IMG/VR virus record: IMGVR_UViG_3300037560_000207
Location: 1 to 64,000 of that record
DNA from: a virus
Reading direction: 5' to 3' (one strand)
DNA: 64,000 bases
The notes beneath the pieces are model-generated. The model was not told the DNA's origin, did not search any database, and worked only from the letters and a program-made list of their open reading frames with translations. Positions 34,612-43,535 of this stretch are shown here, piece after piece. The translations under genes were made by a program, and so were the position numbers. Numbering within the stretch: position 1 is the stretch's first letter; each line of letters starts with the position of its first letter.

Positions 34612-35680
34612 AAGGTATACCCCTTTCCTCTGCACATAATCGTGCATCAATTTCCCAACAATGCCGTACCGCCGCTCTTTGTCCCTTGGTCTTAACATCT
34701 TCCTCATATTTATGCAATCTAGCTATTCGGAAAAGATCAGCCAATCTATTAAAATATGTATGATTTTGAGCTACATATTCTACGCTAGCCCTAATCTTAT
34801 CAAAACGCTGTGATTGATCCTCTACAAGCCCAATTACTTTATTTATAAAATTAGTTGTACTAATAGCTATTTCACAATGCTTCCCAAGATATTTAGAAAT
34901 CATAGGATTATCAGATACTTGAATGCCACCACACAACGGAATCATGAATGATCTTTCATTGACACATGCTTGAAGCTTTACCTGTTTTACTGTATGAACA
35001 TTAAGACATACTTTAGCTGTTGCATAAACATGAGCTAATTTAACAATATCTAGTGGACCATTATAATTAAGACCAGCTAACTGCCAAATGTTATCACCGA
35101 ATACTTGATAAGAATAACCAAGTAAATCTAACCTCTTAAACAATGGTTCAATCAAATGTTTCATAATATCTTGTCGGTGATTAAAATTAGCAACCATCGC
35201 AACATCAGTTAATACTGAACATGTTGACGGCAATGCTTTAACCATATTCCCCGCCACTGGTAAATGCACAAGATTACTATTCTGCCAACCACGCATATAT
35301 TCAAACCATAAATTAGGCTCCAAACGAGTATGTACAATAACTTCTTTAATTTCTTTTATTAAATCTGGTTCATCATCATGAGCAAATTCATATGGTCCAT
35401 CTATTGTAGCATTAGCCGGATTCAAAGGTAAAGCATCAATAATTACCACCACCTGATTATCATTTATAACTTTAATAGGTAGTTGTCTTATACCATATCT
35501 TGAAAAAGTCATAATTAATTGAACTCCATATTTTTCAATTAATTCACGACAACCTAATTTAGTCTTGGGATTTCCAACATATACTTTCCAACCAAGATAT
35601 CGCAAAGCATCAACATAACCATGTTGTATCATTTTTGATGTCATCCCAGGACGCGGAATATATAGAGCACATTTATTCAT
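34583..35680 (-). CDS. glycosyltransferase (CgeB/family-1-like), 365 aa
   Basis: GT-B style: N-terminal MNKCALYIPRPGMTSKMIQH, VYVGNPKTKLGC, and the C-terminal donor-site stretch LNVHTVKQVKLQACVNERSF then LCGGIQVSDNPMISKYLG, as in CgeB-like transferases. Several ATGs occur in a row; 35680 has GGGGAGA at best spacing. Next to gmd, so a 6-deoxyhexose donor is plausible; the acceptor is unknown. Confidence 0.75.
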   Translation of the reverse strand: MNKCALYIPRPGMTSKMIQHGYVDALRYLGWKVYVGNPKTKLGCRELIEKYGVQLIMTFSRYGIRQLPIKVINDNQVVVIIDALPLNPANATIDGPYEFAHDDEPDLIKEIKEVIVHTRLEPNLWFEYMRGWQNSNLVHLPVAGNMVKALPSTCSVLTDVAMVANFNHRQDIMKHLIEPLFKRLDLLGYSYQVFGDNIWQLAGLNYNGPLDIVKLAHVYATAKVCLNVHTVKQVKLQACVNERSFMIPLCGGIQVSDNPMISKYLGKHCEIAISTTNFINKVIGLVEDQSQRFDKIRASVEYVAQNHTYFNRLADLFRIARLHKYEEDVKTKGQRAAVRHCWEIDARLCAEERGIPYEQKVIGTS

Positions 35681-36587
35681 CATCATTCTCCCCGAAATCA
35701 GTATCTGCATCCATAATTATTGGTTCAACACTACCATCAGGAAACTCAATAGATTTACGAAATTCATTTGTAATATCTTCAGCAGCAATCTTTGTTAATT
35801 CAGCAAAACGCCCCTGCTTATCTCTTTCGTCTTGCGAATGTTGTAATTTGGTTACTAACTCCAAAAATGTCTGCTTGCCTCCACTAAGTTCTTCTAAACG
35901 ATCTTTACGAGTTGCGGCCAAACTACTATAAATTTTCTGTCGTTCTTTCACTAATGCATCATAACGATCATATGCTGCTTTAGTATATCTGTGTCTATCG
36001 TCTAATTGTCTCTGTTGTAAAATACGAAACTTAATAGTATCTTTGTTTTCTTCTTCTTTCTTAGGATTCTCGATAAACCATATCTGTAAATCAGCAATTT
36101 GTCTTTGTAATAAACGAGTTAAAATCAATTGTCTATCAATCAGAAGTCTATGTTTCAAAAAATCATCGATCTGCATAAATTCACTAATAACAATATCTTC
36201 AAATTGACAACATAGAAGACCAAAATCTTCTACATATACAGCCACTTCTTCTGATTCAAATTGTTTCTTAATAGTTATATATAAGTGTGTCTTTTTGAAT
36301 TGATCTCTAAACCAATGAGCTTTTTCACCATCAGAAAGTCCATGTGGTGGTAAGGTGAGCATTGGACCATCTAATACATCAATATTAATAGACTGACCAG
36401 GCTTCTTAATCACACCCATAGCACGACGGCGTCTACCAATAGTATCGAGAGTCCATTTGTATCCACATTCCTCTATCAACCGTTGCTGAATCTTTTTATC
36501 ACTTAGATCTTGTTTTATACAATCAACAAGAATTTTCAATGCTTTAGGATTAGAAGATAATCTCTGATTTTTAATTTCTGACACCAT
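35673..36587 (-). CDS. small-terminase-like DNA-binding protein, 304 aa
   Basis: N-terminal helix-turn-helix with DLSDKKIQQRLIEECGYKWT and TIGRRRRAMGVIKKPG, a long helical centre rich in Q/R (LTRLLQRQIADLQIWF...), and an acidic tail ending GENDDE. Size, HTH plus coiled centre, and place upstream of terL suit a TerS, but no signature proves it. The TIGRRRR element is shared with the 49077 protein. Confidence 0.5.
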   Translation of the reverse strand: MVSEIKNQRLSSNPKALKILVDCIKQDLSDKKIQQRLIEECGYKWTLDTIGRRRRAMGVIKKPGQSINIDVLDGPMLTLPPHGLSDGEKAHWFRDQFKKTHLYITIKKQFESEEVAVYVEDFGLLCCQFEDIVISEFMQIDDFLKHRLLIDRQLILTRLLQRQIADLQIWFIENPKKEEENKDTIKFRILQQRQLDDRHRYTKAAYDRYDALVKERQKIYSSLAATRKDRLEELSGGKQTFLELVTKLQHSQDERDKQGRFAELTKIAAEDITNEFRKSIEFPDGSVEPIIMDADTDFGENDDE

Positions 36588-37122
36588 CTTCTCTCTCACT
36601 TAAAATCTCGGTAACCTTTTGACGTATTTCTTCAACCAATGAACTACGAATTATATTATTTTCAATTAGTTCTTCAAATGGTTTAAGTAAATCGTCAGGT
36701 AGTCGTTCTTGAATATATATTAAAGTTTCATTACATAAAATATATTCAATTGGATCAACACTTATTTGTGTAGAGCACAAAAGTATGTCTTGTTCTGCAA
36801 TATTACAACTTTCAAGCGACAAAGCATTCACTAAATTCATTCGAACCCAAGCAAGACCAGAACTAGAAATATCCGAACCAGGGCGAAAATACTTATCTCT
36901 CTTAAGGTTTTTAAGACGATTTTTAACATGTCGAGCCAAATAATTCTCAATCGGGCCTATTGTTGAATCATATCGATTCAAAGCCTCCAAACACATACAC
37001 CATACTTCTTGATAAACATCACTATTTACATAATACGCAAAGGCACCATTATTACTACGAGATTTAGCTAATCGCTCAATAATAGGATATGCTTCATTAA
37101 GAAGTTTTTGACTGACTATCAT
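36571..37122 (-). CDS. sigma-factor-like protein, 183 aa
   Basis: The region VYQEVWCMCLEALNRYDSTI, then YLARHVKNRLKNLKRDKYF, matches sigma70 region 2 (core binding, -10 recognition), as in compact phage late sigma factors. A later helical part could be region 4. Start at the ATG at 37122. It could direct polymerase to the AACA-N17-TATAAT promoters seen in this arm; that link is inference. Confidence 0.65.
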   Translation of the reverse strand: MIVSQKLLNEAYPIIERLAKSRSNNGAFAYYVNSDVYQEVWCMCLEALNRYDSTIGPIENYLARHVKNRLKNLKRDKYFRPGSDISSSGLAWVRMNLVNALSLESCNIAEQDILLCSTQISVDPIEYILCNETLIYIQERLPDDLLKPFEELIENNIIRSSLVEEIRQKVTEILSEREDGVRN

Positions 37123-37285
37123 CCTCTGTTTCCTTTTCAACCAATTTTTTAATTGTCTTCTTTCCGATAGCTGGTTCTGGATCAGGAATAACTAAATCAT
37201 CAATAACCTTGGCATTAGCCCCTTTTGTTCCACGAGTAATCAAACGACAGTCTACCTTAGTTTTCTTGTAACTCATTTCCATCAC
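37097..37285 (-). CDS. small basic protein, 62 aa
   Basis: Begins MMEMSYKKTKVDCRLITRGT behind AAAGGTG; lysine-rich with an acidic end. First gene of the minus operon that carries the sigma-like and terminase genes; TATAAT of a possible promoter lies at 37291-37296. Function unknown. Confidence 0.55.
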   Translation of the reverse strand: MMEMSYKKTKVDCRLITRGTKGANAKVIDDLVIPDPEPAIGKKTIKKLVEKETEDDSQSKTS

Positions 37286-37379
37286 CTTTAATTATACACA
37301 ATTACGTCCGATAAAATCGTCCCCCATATATATAGAGAGCGCATTTTTGCAAAAGTGTTCCATTTTTCTTATTTTTCTT

Positions 37380-37408
37380 CGAACAAATTCCCCAGTTACA
37401 CGTATAAT
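37380..37408 (+). promoter_or_regulatory. phage-type promoter, plus strand
   Basis: CGAACA (37380-37385), 17 bases, TATAAT (37403-37408). It points away from the minus-strand operon and serves the 37.4-42 kb plus-strand cluster. The expected start of RNA coincides with the GTG at 37414. Confidence 0.75.
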
Positions 37409-37413
37409 ATAGT

Positions 37414-37701
37414 GTGGAACAGTTTGTGGTCAGAAAAAATACTTTACCTTATGTTCATCAGTGGGCTGTTTTAGATACAGAAACAGGCAAAATAGTTGGT
37501 GAATATAAGACTAAAAAATCCGCAGAAGAAGGTTGTAAAATTTTCAACAAATACGGTTGGTATAAATTACCAGATAACACTGATACTAAGGATATCAAAG
37601 ATACCTGGAAGACTGCATACAAACGTATGAAATATCCAGATGGTGATCCACTACCTAAACCGCCAAGACATTCTAATAAACGACTAGTGGAGCTTGATTA
37701 A
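37414..37701 (+). CDS. small protein, 95 aa, probably from leaderless mRNA
   Basis: GTG start (VEQFVVRKNTLPYVHQWAVL), with DTETGKIVGEYKTKKSAEEG resembling the 2085 protein, and a basic proline-rich tail. There is no room for a ribosome binding site between the promoter -10 and the GTG. Its stop overlaps the ATG of the methyltransferase gene (TAATG). Confidence 0.6.
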   Translation: MEQFVVRKNTLPYVHQWAVLDTETGKIVGEYKTKKSAEEGCKIFNKYGWYKLPDNTDTKDIKDTWKTAYKRMKYPDGDPLPKPPRHSNKRLVELD

Positions 37702-38405
37702 TGATTAAATTAATTCATGGAAAATTTGAAGATATCCCTCAATCTGAGATTGGGAATATTGATCTAATTATTGCAGATATCCCCGACTGTTTAAATCAAA
37801 AATATCCTGATTATATAGACAAAATGCCGAAAAATGAATATGAAGCTAAATTACATCTTTGGTTAGAGAAAATGTCAAAATTAACAAAAGGCCCAATATT
37901 CTTTCTTTGTAATGAACGCTGGATTAAAGAAGTTGAGAATACCATTAGTAATATAGGTATTAAATTGATCCAGAGATTATTGTGGCATTACAATTTTGGA
38001 ATGGATCAATCTCGTCATAACAAATATAGTCTCTGTTATCGTCCTATTTATTGGTTGCATTCAGATTTTATTATTCCAGAAAATATTAAAATACCATCTG
38101 ATCGTCAAATTAAATATAATGATTCACGAGCTGCGCCAACGGGTAAAATTCCACAGAATGTTTGGAGTTTTCCTAGAATTTGTGGCAGCTTTCGTGAACG
38201 AAGACCATGGTTTCCAAATCAAATAAATCAGAAGGTTATCGAAAGAATTATTTTGGGGCATTGCCCCATAAATGGCACAATTTATGATCCATTCATAGGA
38301 AGCGGTACATCTGTTTTTGCTGCTATCTCAACAAACAGAAATGTTATTGGTTCTGATATAAGTAAAACATGTATCCGACAAATTAGAAAAAGCTTGAATT
38401 TATGA
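37701..38405 (+). CDS. DNA methyltransferase-like protein with altered motif IV
   Basis: C-terminal SAM motif [20 protein letters not shown] (about 197-216) and the preceding [20 protein letters not shown] place it with N4/N6 amino-methyltransferases. The catalytic motif IV, normally D/S-PP-Y/W, reads DLIIADIPD (21-29), i.e. DIPD. It may be inactive, a variant enzyme or a binding protein. It is in a coupled plus-strand group with 37414 and the HNH gene at 38402. Confidence 0.75.
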   Translation: MIKLIHGKFEDIPQSEIGNIDLIIADIPDCLNQKYPDYIDKMPKNEYEAKLHLWLEKMSKLTKGPIFFLCNERWIKEVENTISNIGIKLIQRLLWHYNFGMDQSRHNKYSLCYRPIYWLHSDFIIPENIKIPSDRQIKYNDSRAAPTGKIPQNVWSFPRICGSFRERRPWFPNQINQKVIERIILGHCPINGTIYDPFIGSGTSVFAAISTNRNVIGSDISKTCIRQIRKSLNL

Positions 38406-39013
38406 CCAAAAAATGTAAGCAATGTAATAATTCATTTCCTTACAGACAAAGACGAACATTTTGTTCTCGTCAATGCTATATCCAATATCGTCATCAAATA
38501 AATAAATCTTGGAACATTGATCGATTAAGCATACTTAAAACAAAAGAAAAATTATTTTGGAACAACGTAGTTAAAGGAAATGCTGATTCTTGTTGGATTT
38601 GGACGGGCCATTTCGCAACAAATAAATATGGCGATTTTAATTTTATGATTGATGGAATTGTGTCTCGGTATACAGCGCACAGAGCGGCATATATGTTAGA
38701 TAATAATGTAAATATTGATCCTACTATATATGTATGTCATAAATGTGACAATCGATCGTGCGTTAATCCATTACATCTATTTTTAGGAACAGCATTCGAT
38801 AATAATGAAGATATGGCTATGAAAGGCAGAAGACGAGAATGTCGCGGAGAAGACCGTTCAACATCAAAATTAACAAATGATCAAGTTAGACAAATCAAAA
38901 TAATATTGAAACAATCAAATCGTCCCACTTATCGGTCAATTGGTAAACAATTTAATGTTAATGCAGGAACAATTTATCTTATTAATAAAGGAAGAAATTG
39001 GAGTCATATCTGA
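38402..39013 (+). CDS. HNH endonuclease, 203 aa
   Basis: N-terminal zinc knuckle [25 protein letters not shown]_3-type core CWIWTG...[10 protein letters not shown]...[20 protein letters not shown], and a C-terminal HTH ([18 protein letters not shown]). ATG overlaps the methyltransferase stop. Mobile endonuclease. Confidence 0.9.
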   Translation: MTKKCKQCNNSFPYRQRRTFCSRQCYIQYRHQINKSWNIDRLSILKTKEKLFWNNVVKGNADSCWIWTGHFATNKYGDFNFMIDGIVSRYTAHRAAYMLDNNVNIDPTIYVCHKCDNRSCVNPLHLFLGTAFDNNEDMAMKGRRRECRGEDRSTSKLTNDQVRQIKIILKQSNRPTYRSIGKQFNVNAGTIYLINKGRNWSHI

Positions 39014-39045
39014 TCTAACAAAGTAATTAAACTTGGAGAAATCTC

Positions 39046-39402
39046 GTGAATAAAACTAATGTAAAAACACTACTTAAACAATGGAGTGGGCTAATTGATG
39101 TTAACGAACAACTATCCAAAGAAAAGGCTAGTCAAAACACAGATGGTCTCAGAGGACGGATTAAAAGAACTATAGGAACACCAATAGTCTTTGATTTAAA
39201 GACACACAAGGATCAACAAAAGATTCAAAATGCATTATGCCAAGAATTACCACAATATATTGACCTTATTCATAGTAAGCCAGATATAATGGACGGACAT
39301 CCATGGATTCGTGAAGATTTTATTGAGCTTTATGCTGGACATTTTCGTATAGTGGTTGAAAAGCTTGAACGAGTTGGTGGCGAAACTGTTAAAGTACAAT
39401 AA
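39046..39402 (+). CDS. hypothetical protein, 118 aa
   Basis: GTG start behind GGAGAAATCTC: MNKTNVKTLLKQWSGLIDVN, then helical LCQELPQYIDLIHSKPDIMD and a beta end. No family recognised. The adjacent broken endonuclease begins at its stop codon. Confidence 0.65.
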   Translation: MNKTNVKTLLKQWSGLIDVNEQLSKEKASQNTDGLRGRIKRTIGTPIVFDLKTHKDQQKIQNALCQELPQYIDLIHSKPDIMDGHPWIREDFIELYAGHFRIVVEKLERVGGETVKVQ

Positions 39403-40057
39403 TATGCCAAAATTAATTGATTTAACTAGGGAAAGATTTGGACGATTGATCGTTATCAAAAGAATGAATAATGATAAATATAGAAATTCTAAATGGTTAT
39501 GTAAATGTGATTGTGGAAAAGAAAAAATAATTTCTGGTCCTAGCCTTAGAAATAATAAAACTAAAAGTTGTGGATGTTTATATATAAAACATGGTCATAG
39601 TAGGGTTAATAAAATAACTGTAATCTATGAATCATAGTGTAATATGATCCAAAGATGTACTAATCCAAATAATAGAGATTATCATCTTTACGGTGGTAGA
39701 GGAATTACTATTTGTAAACGATGGATGAAATTTAAGAATTTTGATAAAGATATGGGAGAGCATCATGAAGGATATCAGATAGATCGAATAGATAATAATA
39801 AAGGATATTTTAAAGAAAATTGTCGGTGGACAACTTCTAAACAAAATAATAGAAACAGACGAGATAACCGTTTAATTACGTCTTTTGGAAAAACTCAAAC
39901 TTTAATAGAATGGTCAGAAGAATATAATATTCATTATAAAACTTTATTTTCTAGAATTTATAAACTTGAGTGGTCAATAGAAAGAGCCTTAATAACACCA
40001 GTCAAAAAATACAAAAAAATTAACTATAATGGAGACACATCTAATGGCATATATTAA
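39403..40057 (+). pseudogene. HNH-family endonuclease with in-frame TAG
   Basis: Starts MPKLIDLTRERFGRLIVIKR with zinc module WLCKCDCGKEK...KSCGCL, then reads YES-TAG-CNMIQRCTNPN and continues in the same frame to IDRIDNNKGYFKENCRW. In the intact relative at 27841 the aligned position is Trp (YRLW-INMIQRC), so TGG to TAG is the likely change. Loss of a small connecting segment before it is also likely. It overlaps the ClpP-like gene start. Confidence 0.8.
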
Positions 40058-40745
40058 AGCAGACTTAGATCATTGGTTTGATTATTCTTATCTCCCATCT
40101 AAACGAATGATCTATGTTGGCTCACACAATACTGAAACAGCAAATGATGAAGGTGAATCTGGCACAGATTGTCAAATGTCTGAATTTTTCATCAAAGCAA
40201 TGCTTCATCTTAATAGTATATCTTCAAAACCTATTTTTGTCAATATGAATAATATCGGGGGAGATTATTACCATGGTATGGCAATGTATGATATAATTAG
40301 ATTATCACCCTCGCATATTTATGGAACAGCCTGGGGTTATGCAACATCAATGGGTTCTATAATATTGCAAGCCTTCGATACCAGAATAATTACACCGAAT
40401 TCCGTAGTAATGATTCATGATGGTGAAGATTCAATAACCGGAACTCCTAAAAGTGTAGAAGCATGGGGTAAACAAAGTAAAAAAATACGGGAAAGAACCT
40501 ATGAAATTTACTTTGCCAGAATGAAAGCAACAAAACCCCGTATTACATTAAAAAAAATCGAAGAAATGTGTTCACACGACACAATCTTTACAGCAAAAGA
40601 AGCCGTTGATAATGGATTAGCTGATTGGCAAATGATTAGTACACAAGACCCATATAAATTTTATGCTACAGAAAAACAAAATGCCAAATGGCAGCCAAAA
40701 ATGAAGTCTGGAAAACATGAGGTTGAAGAAGAGGAGAATGAATAA
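40044..40745 (+). CDS. ClpP-like serine protease, 233 aa
   Basis: ClpP/crotonase fold with FVNMNNIGGDYYHGMAMYDI, nucleophile elbow GYATSMGS (Ser102), VVMIHDGED (His125) and HDTIFTAKEAVDNGLAD (Asp179): a full catalytic triad. Start at 40044 behind GGAGACACATCTA. An acidic C-terminal tail follows. It is away from the capsid genes, which already have a protease; it may act on host proteins or in a Clp complex. Confidence 0.88.
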   Translation: MAYIKADLDHWFDYSYLPSKRMIYVGSHNTETANDEGESGTDCQMSEFFIKAMLHLNSISSKPIFVNMNNIGGDYYHGMAMYDIIRLSPSHIYGTAWGYATSMGSIILQAFDTRIITPNSVVMIHDGEDSITGTPKSVEAWGKQSKKIRERTYEIYFARMKATKPRITLKKIEEMCSHDTIFTAKEAVDNGLADWQMISTQDPYKFYATEKQNAKWQPKMKSGKHEVEEEENE

Positions 40746-40746
40746 T

Positions 40747-41319
40747 ATGAACTTACATGAATACCAAACAAAAGCACGCAGTACTGCTATCTATCTTGAT
40801 ATAAAAGATTCAAAAATAATCTATCCAGCATTAGGTTTAATCGGAGAAAGTGGGGAAGTTGCTGAAAAAGTAAAAAAACTCATTCGTGATGCTAATTGGA
40901 ATATGACACCAGAACGTGCTTCAGCAATTGCAAAAGAGCTTGGGGATTGTTGTTGGTATCTTGCAAACATTTGTTGTGATATTGATCTCGACCTAAAAAT
41001 GATGTATGAAATGCGCGGTGTTCATATTACACAACAAATTCGTACTCTTTCCTTACCACGATTAGTTTTTCATATGAACAAACATGTAACTAGTATTGCA
41101 GAAGCTTTAAAATATTTGTATTATTATGACAAACGCCCCCTTGGTAATAAAAGTCGATATCCTGGAGTTCCTAATCATCTATCACATATCATAGTGTGTA
41201 TTGAAGAGATTGCGCACAAATGTGATTTTACTCTAGAAGAAATTTGTGTTATGAATATCAAAAAGCTTACAGAACGTAAAGAGATGGGAACATTAAAAGG
41301 TGAAGGTGATACAAGATAA
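40747..41319 (+). CDS. MazG-like nucleotide pyrophosphohydrolase, 190 aa
   Basis: All-alpha MazG fold: NLHEYQTKARSTAIYLD, the metal-binding ALGLIGESGEVAEKVKKLIR and KELGDCCWYLANIC. The C-terminal half continues the helical bundle. Family members hydrolyse (d)NTPs or lower ppGpp. Start at 40747, 9 bases after GAGGAG; an ATG at 40738 is possible. Confidence 0.88.
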   Translation: MNLHEYQTKARSTAIYLDIKDSKIIYPALGLIGESGEVAEKVKKLIRDANWNMTPERASAIAKELGDCCWYLANICCDIDLDLKMMYEMRGVHITQQIRTLSLPRLVFHMNKHVTSIAEALKYLYYYDKRPLGNKSRYPGVPNHLSHIIVCIEEIAHKCDFTLEEICVMNIKKLTERKEMGTLKGEGDTR

Positions 41320-41573
41320 TGGAAATAACTCAAGCAGCACCAATGCCAGAAATCGTGCAACTTTTTACGAATTTACTTTGGGCTAACTCTCCCAAAAATT
41401 GGGAACTTAAAAGTACATATCACAAAAAAACTTTATTTGTTTCTATGTTAATACAAACTCGAAAAATACGTCGCAGTTTTAGTTTGAATATGATTAATAG
41501 CCGATCAAAAGATTTATGGGATTTTGCAGCCGAATGCATTAATAAAATGGTATCAAATGACTCAAGAAAGTGA
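41319..41573 (+). CDS. hypothetical protein, 84 aa
   Basis: MEITQAAPMPEIVQLFTNLL followed by a basic helical body (TRKIRRSFSLNMINSRSKDL). ATG overlaps the MazG-like stop (TAATGG). No family recognised. Confidence 0.6.
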   Translation: MEITQAAPMPEIVQLFTNLLWANSPKNWELKSTYHKKTLFVSMLIQTRKIRRSFSLNMINSRSKDLWDFAAECINKMVSNDSRK

Positions 41574-42016
41574 ATGGTAGAAATGTGGCTAAGATTATAT
41601 GTGCATGGTGTGGTGATTCGTTTGAGAAATCCCAAAAACGTATCAATCAAACAAAAAAGTTAGGACAAAAACATACATGTTCAAGGAAATGTGCATCAGC
41701 TTTAGTTAATAAATCACGTAGGTCAGAGCCAACCACAATCAATGCTGCGAATGTACGTCGAGACAAAGACAAGTTCCCCGAAAAGGATCGCGCACGCTAT
41801 CTTGTAAGACAAGCTGTAAAATCGGGTAAACTTATTCCATTGGAAGAATGTGAATTCTGCGGGTCTGAAGATCATGTGGAAGGACATCATTCTGATTATT
41901 CAAAAGCATTTCTATTACTATATCTTTGTAAAGATTGCCATTACGATGCAGATAATTCAATAGATAAATGGGAAAATTTAGCTACAGATTATTCAGATGT
42001 GTGCGGATCAAATTGA
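41570..42016 (+). CDS. HNH-like endonuclease, 148 aa
   Basis: N-terminal zinc knuckle ICAWCGDSFEKSQKR...TCSRKC; C-terminal CEFCGSEDHVEGHHSDYSKA and LYLCKDCHYDADN give an HNH-type metal site. GTG start overlapping the previous stop. Its last 28 bases overlap the convergent gene at 41989. Confidence 0.75.
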   Translation: MNGRNVAKIICAWCGDSFEKSQKRINQTKKLGQKHTCSRKCASALVNKSRRSEPTTINAANVRRDKDKFPEKDRARYLVRQAVKSGKLIPLEECEFCGSEDHVEGHHSDYSKAFLLLYLCKDCHYDADNSIDKWENLATDYSDVCGSN

Positions 42017-42459
42017 CGACATTGTAATTTATGTTGATATGGCAAACAATAACGGGTTAAATTAAATGGTATCAATCCGACATCCGTTTCATTCTTATTC
42101 AATATTATCCTTACAGCCTTCTTACCACATACAAATGCTGAAAATGTTTCTGCATTTGTCCCGAGACTTTTTCTCCAATCTGGAAGCAATGCTATTCCAT
42201 TACATTTATTGATTATAGCATCTAAATCTCTAATCATACACTCAGCAAATGATGATTCTAAATAACTTCCATGCTCAGCCGGACTCCAAATAGTAAACCC
42301 CTTTTCTCGAAGTAAACGAGCCACTAAGGTAAACATAGGTTTGTTCAATTGCGGAATACCTCGCATACTTCCCGCAAGATAGAAATCATATCCATCTTTT
42401 TTCTTCGATTTAATATAGTTCGATGGTCCTGATAATGCCCTAAAAAATTCATTCCACAT
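41989..42459 (-). CDS. nucleoside 2-deoxyribosyltransferase-like (DUF4406-like), 156 aa
   Basis: DFYLAGSMRGIPQLNKPMFT, LLREKGFTIWSPAEHG, MIRDLDAIINKCNGIALLPD and GTNAETFSAFVCGK match the Rossmann-like deoxyribosyltransferase superfamily used in nucleotide salvage or modification. Overlaps the end of the convergent plus gene by 28 bases. Confidence 0.78.
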   Translation of the reverse strand: MWNEFFRALSGPSNYIKSKKKDGYDFYLAGSMRGIPQLNKPMFTLVARLLREKGFTIWSPAEHGSYLESSFAECMIRDLDAIINKCNGIALLPDWRKSLGTNAETFSAFVCGKKAVRIILNKNETDVGLIPFNLTRYCLPYQHKLQCRQFDPHTSE

Positions 42460-42484
42460 ACTATTTATTCCCCTTCATTCTTCA

Positions 42485-43285
42485 TTAGACATTATATTGT
42501 TTCCATTCATTCAGTGCAACTTTACTAGCATATTTCACAATAGTATCCATATTACAATCATAAAAACCTGCGCAACTAAAGCTATTAATTTCCAATAAAT
42601 ACATATTACCTTTCGACTCAGCTATATCTACTGTGTAACACAGATCGGGTTGCCACTCTTGCGTAGCTATTATTCCAGCCAGACGAAAAGATAATGGTGG
42701 TGGTAAATCAGATGATTCTACTGGTAAATATTTACATCCGGTTATTACTTTTCTATCACAGATTACGAAACGCCATTCTGCTGTTATTTTCTTTTCTGGA
42801 GCTACAACAATTAAAATCTCTGGACCAATCGTCTGTACCAGCGATTCGATTTTGTACTTCTCATGTAGTGTAATAATATCACCAGTAAAAGGCTTAATAC
42901 CGCTGTCTGGTCTAACAAATAAAGATAATTGAAATGCAGTAGTTAAATCATCCCATCGTTCTAATAAATCTCCTAAAGGCATCATCATATAACATCTATT
43001 TAAAAGATATTTGCCTAAATAAGCATAGTAAATACTACATTTCATATTTTCAAAATTAGACCATACACCGGGTATAAATCGTGCCCGCTGACGAGCTTGT
43101 CGCACAAAATCAATATCACCATAACAAACAATACAACCATCAGGATTATATATGTCAAAATCTATCTGTTGACCCAAATGAGATTCAATTAGATGAACAG
43201 TCATTCCTTGAGCAGTGACCTTTGTTATCATTAAATCAGTATCGACACCATCCATATTAGTTTGAATTAACCATTTTGGTTTCAT
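42485..43285 (-). CDS. ATP-grasp domain protein (RimK/DUF4343-like), 266 aa
   Basis: LFVRPDSGIKPFTGDII, AEWRFVICDRKVITGCKYLP and CYTVDIAESKGNMYLLEINS show the ATP-grasp nucleotide and Mg-binding strands (D and E...N). The family ligates a carboxylate to an amine; substrate unknown. Its ATG overlaps the stop of 43282-43524. Confidence 0.82.
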   Translation of the reverse strand: MKPKWLIQTNMDGVDTDLMITKVTAQGMTVHLIESHLGQQIDFDIYNPDGCIVCYGDIDFVRQARQRARFIPGVWSNFENMKCSIYYAYLGKYLLNRCYMMMPLGDLLERWDDLTTAFQLSLFVRPDSGIKPFTGDIITLHEKYKIESLVQTIGPEILIVVAPEKKITAEWRFVICDRKVITGCKYLPVESSDLPPPLSFRLAGIIATQEWQPDLCYTVDIAESKGNMYLLEINSFSCAGFYDCNMDTIVKYASKVALNEWKQYNV

Positions 43286-43524
43286 GTTAATTCCTCTGTT
43301 AGAATCACTCTAATCGCATTTGCCTGAGCTTTCTTTAATGCTGTTGTTTCACTATCACCCTTTTGACGATAGAAGCAATAAAATCCTTCAACGATCCGGC
43401 GATCCTTCATAGCTCGTTCACTAACCTCTTTAACATTTAACGAATCACGTTTACATAAACGCTCTATGCGGTAGCATAAATTCATAGTAATTTTACTTGC
43501 TCGTCTTAGTTCATCACCTATCAT
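43282..43524 (-). CDS. small helical protein, 80 aa
   Basis: MIGDELRRASKITMNLCYRI, RRIVEGFYCFYRQKGDSETT. Basic and helical; no recognised family. Coupled to the ATP-grasp gene. Confidence 0.6.
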   Translation of the reverse strand: MIGDELRRASKITMNLCYRIERLCKRDSLNVKEVSERAMKDRRIVEGFYCFYRQKGDSETTALKKAQANAIRVILTEELT

Positions 43525-43535
43525 ATAAATATTCC

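Noticed and set aside
39635-39637. TAG recoding in this phage
   Set aside because: Other genes use TAG as a normal stop (for example 27618-27776 and 62586-62729) and no suppressor tRNA was seen in the window.
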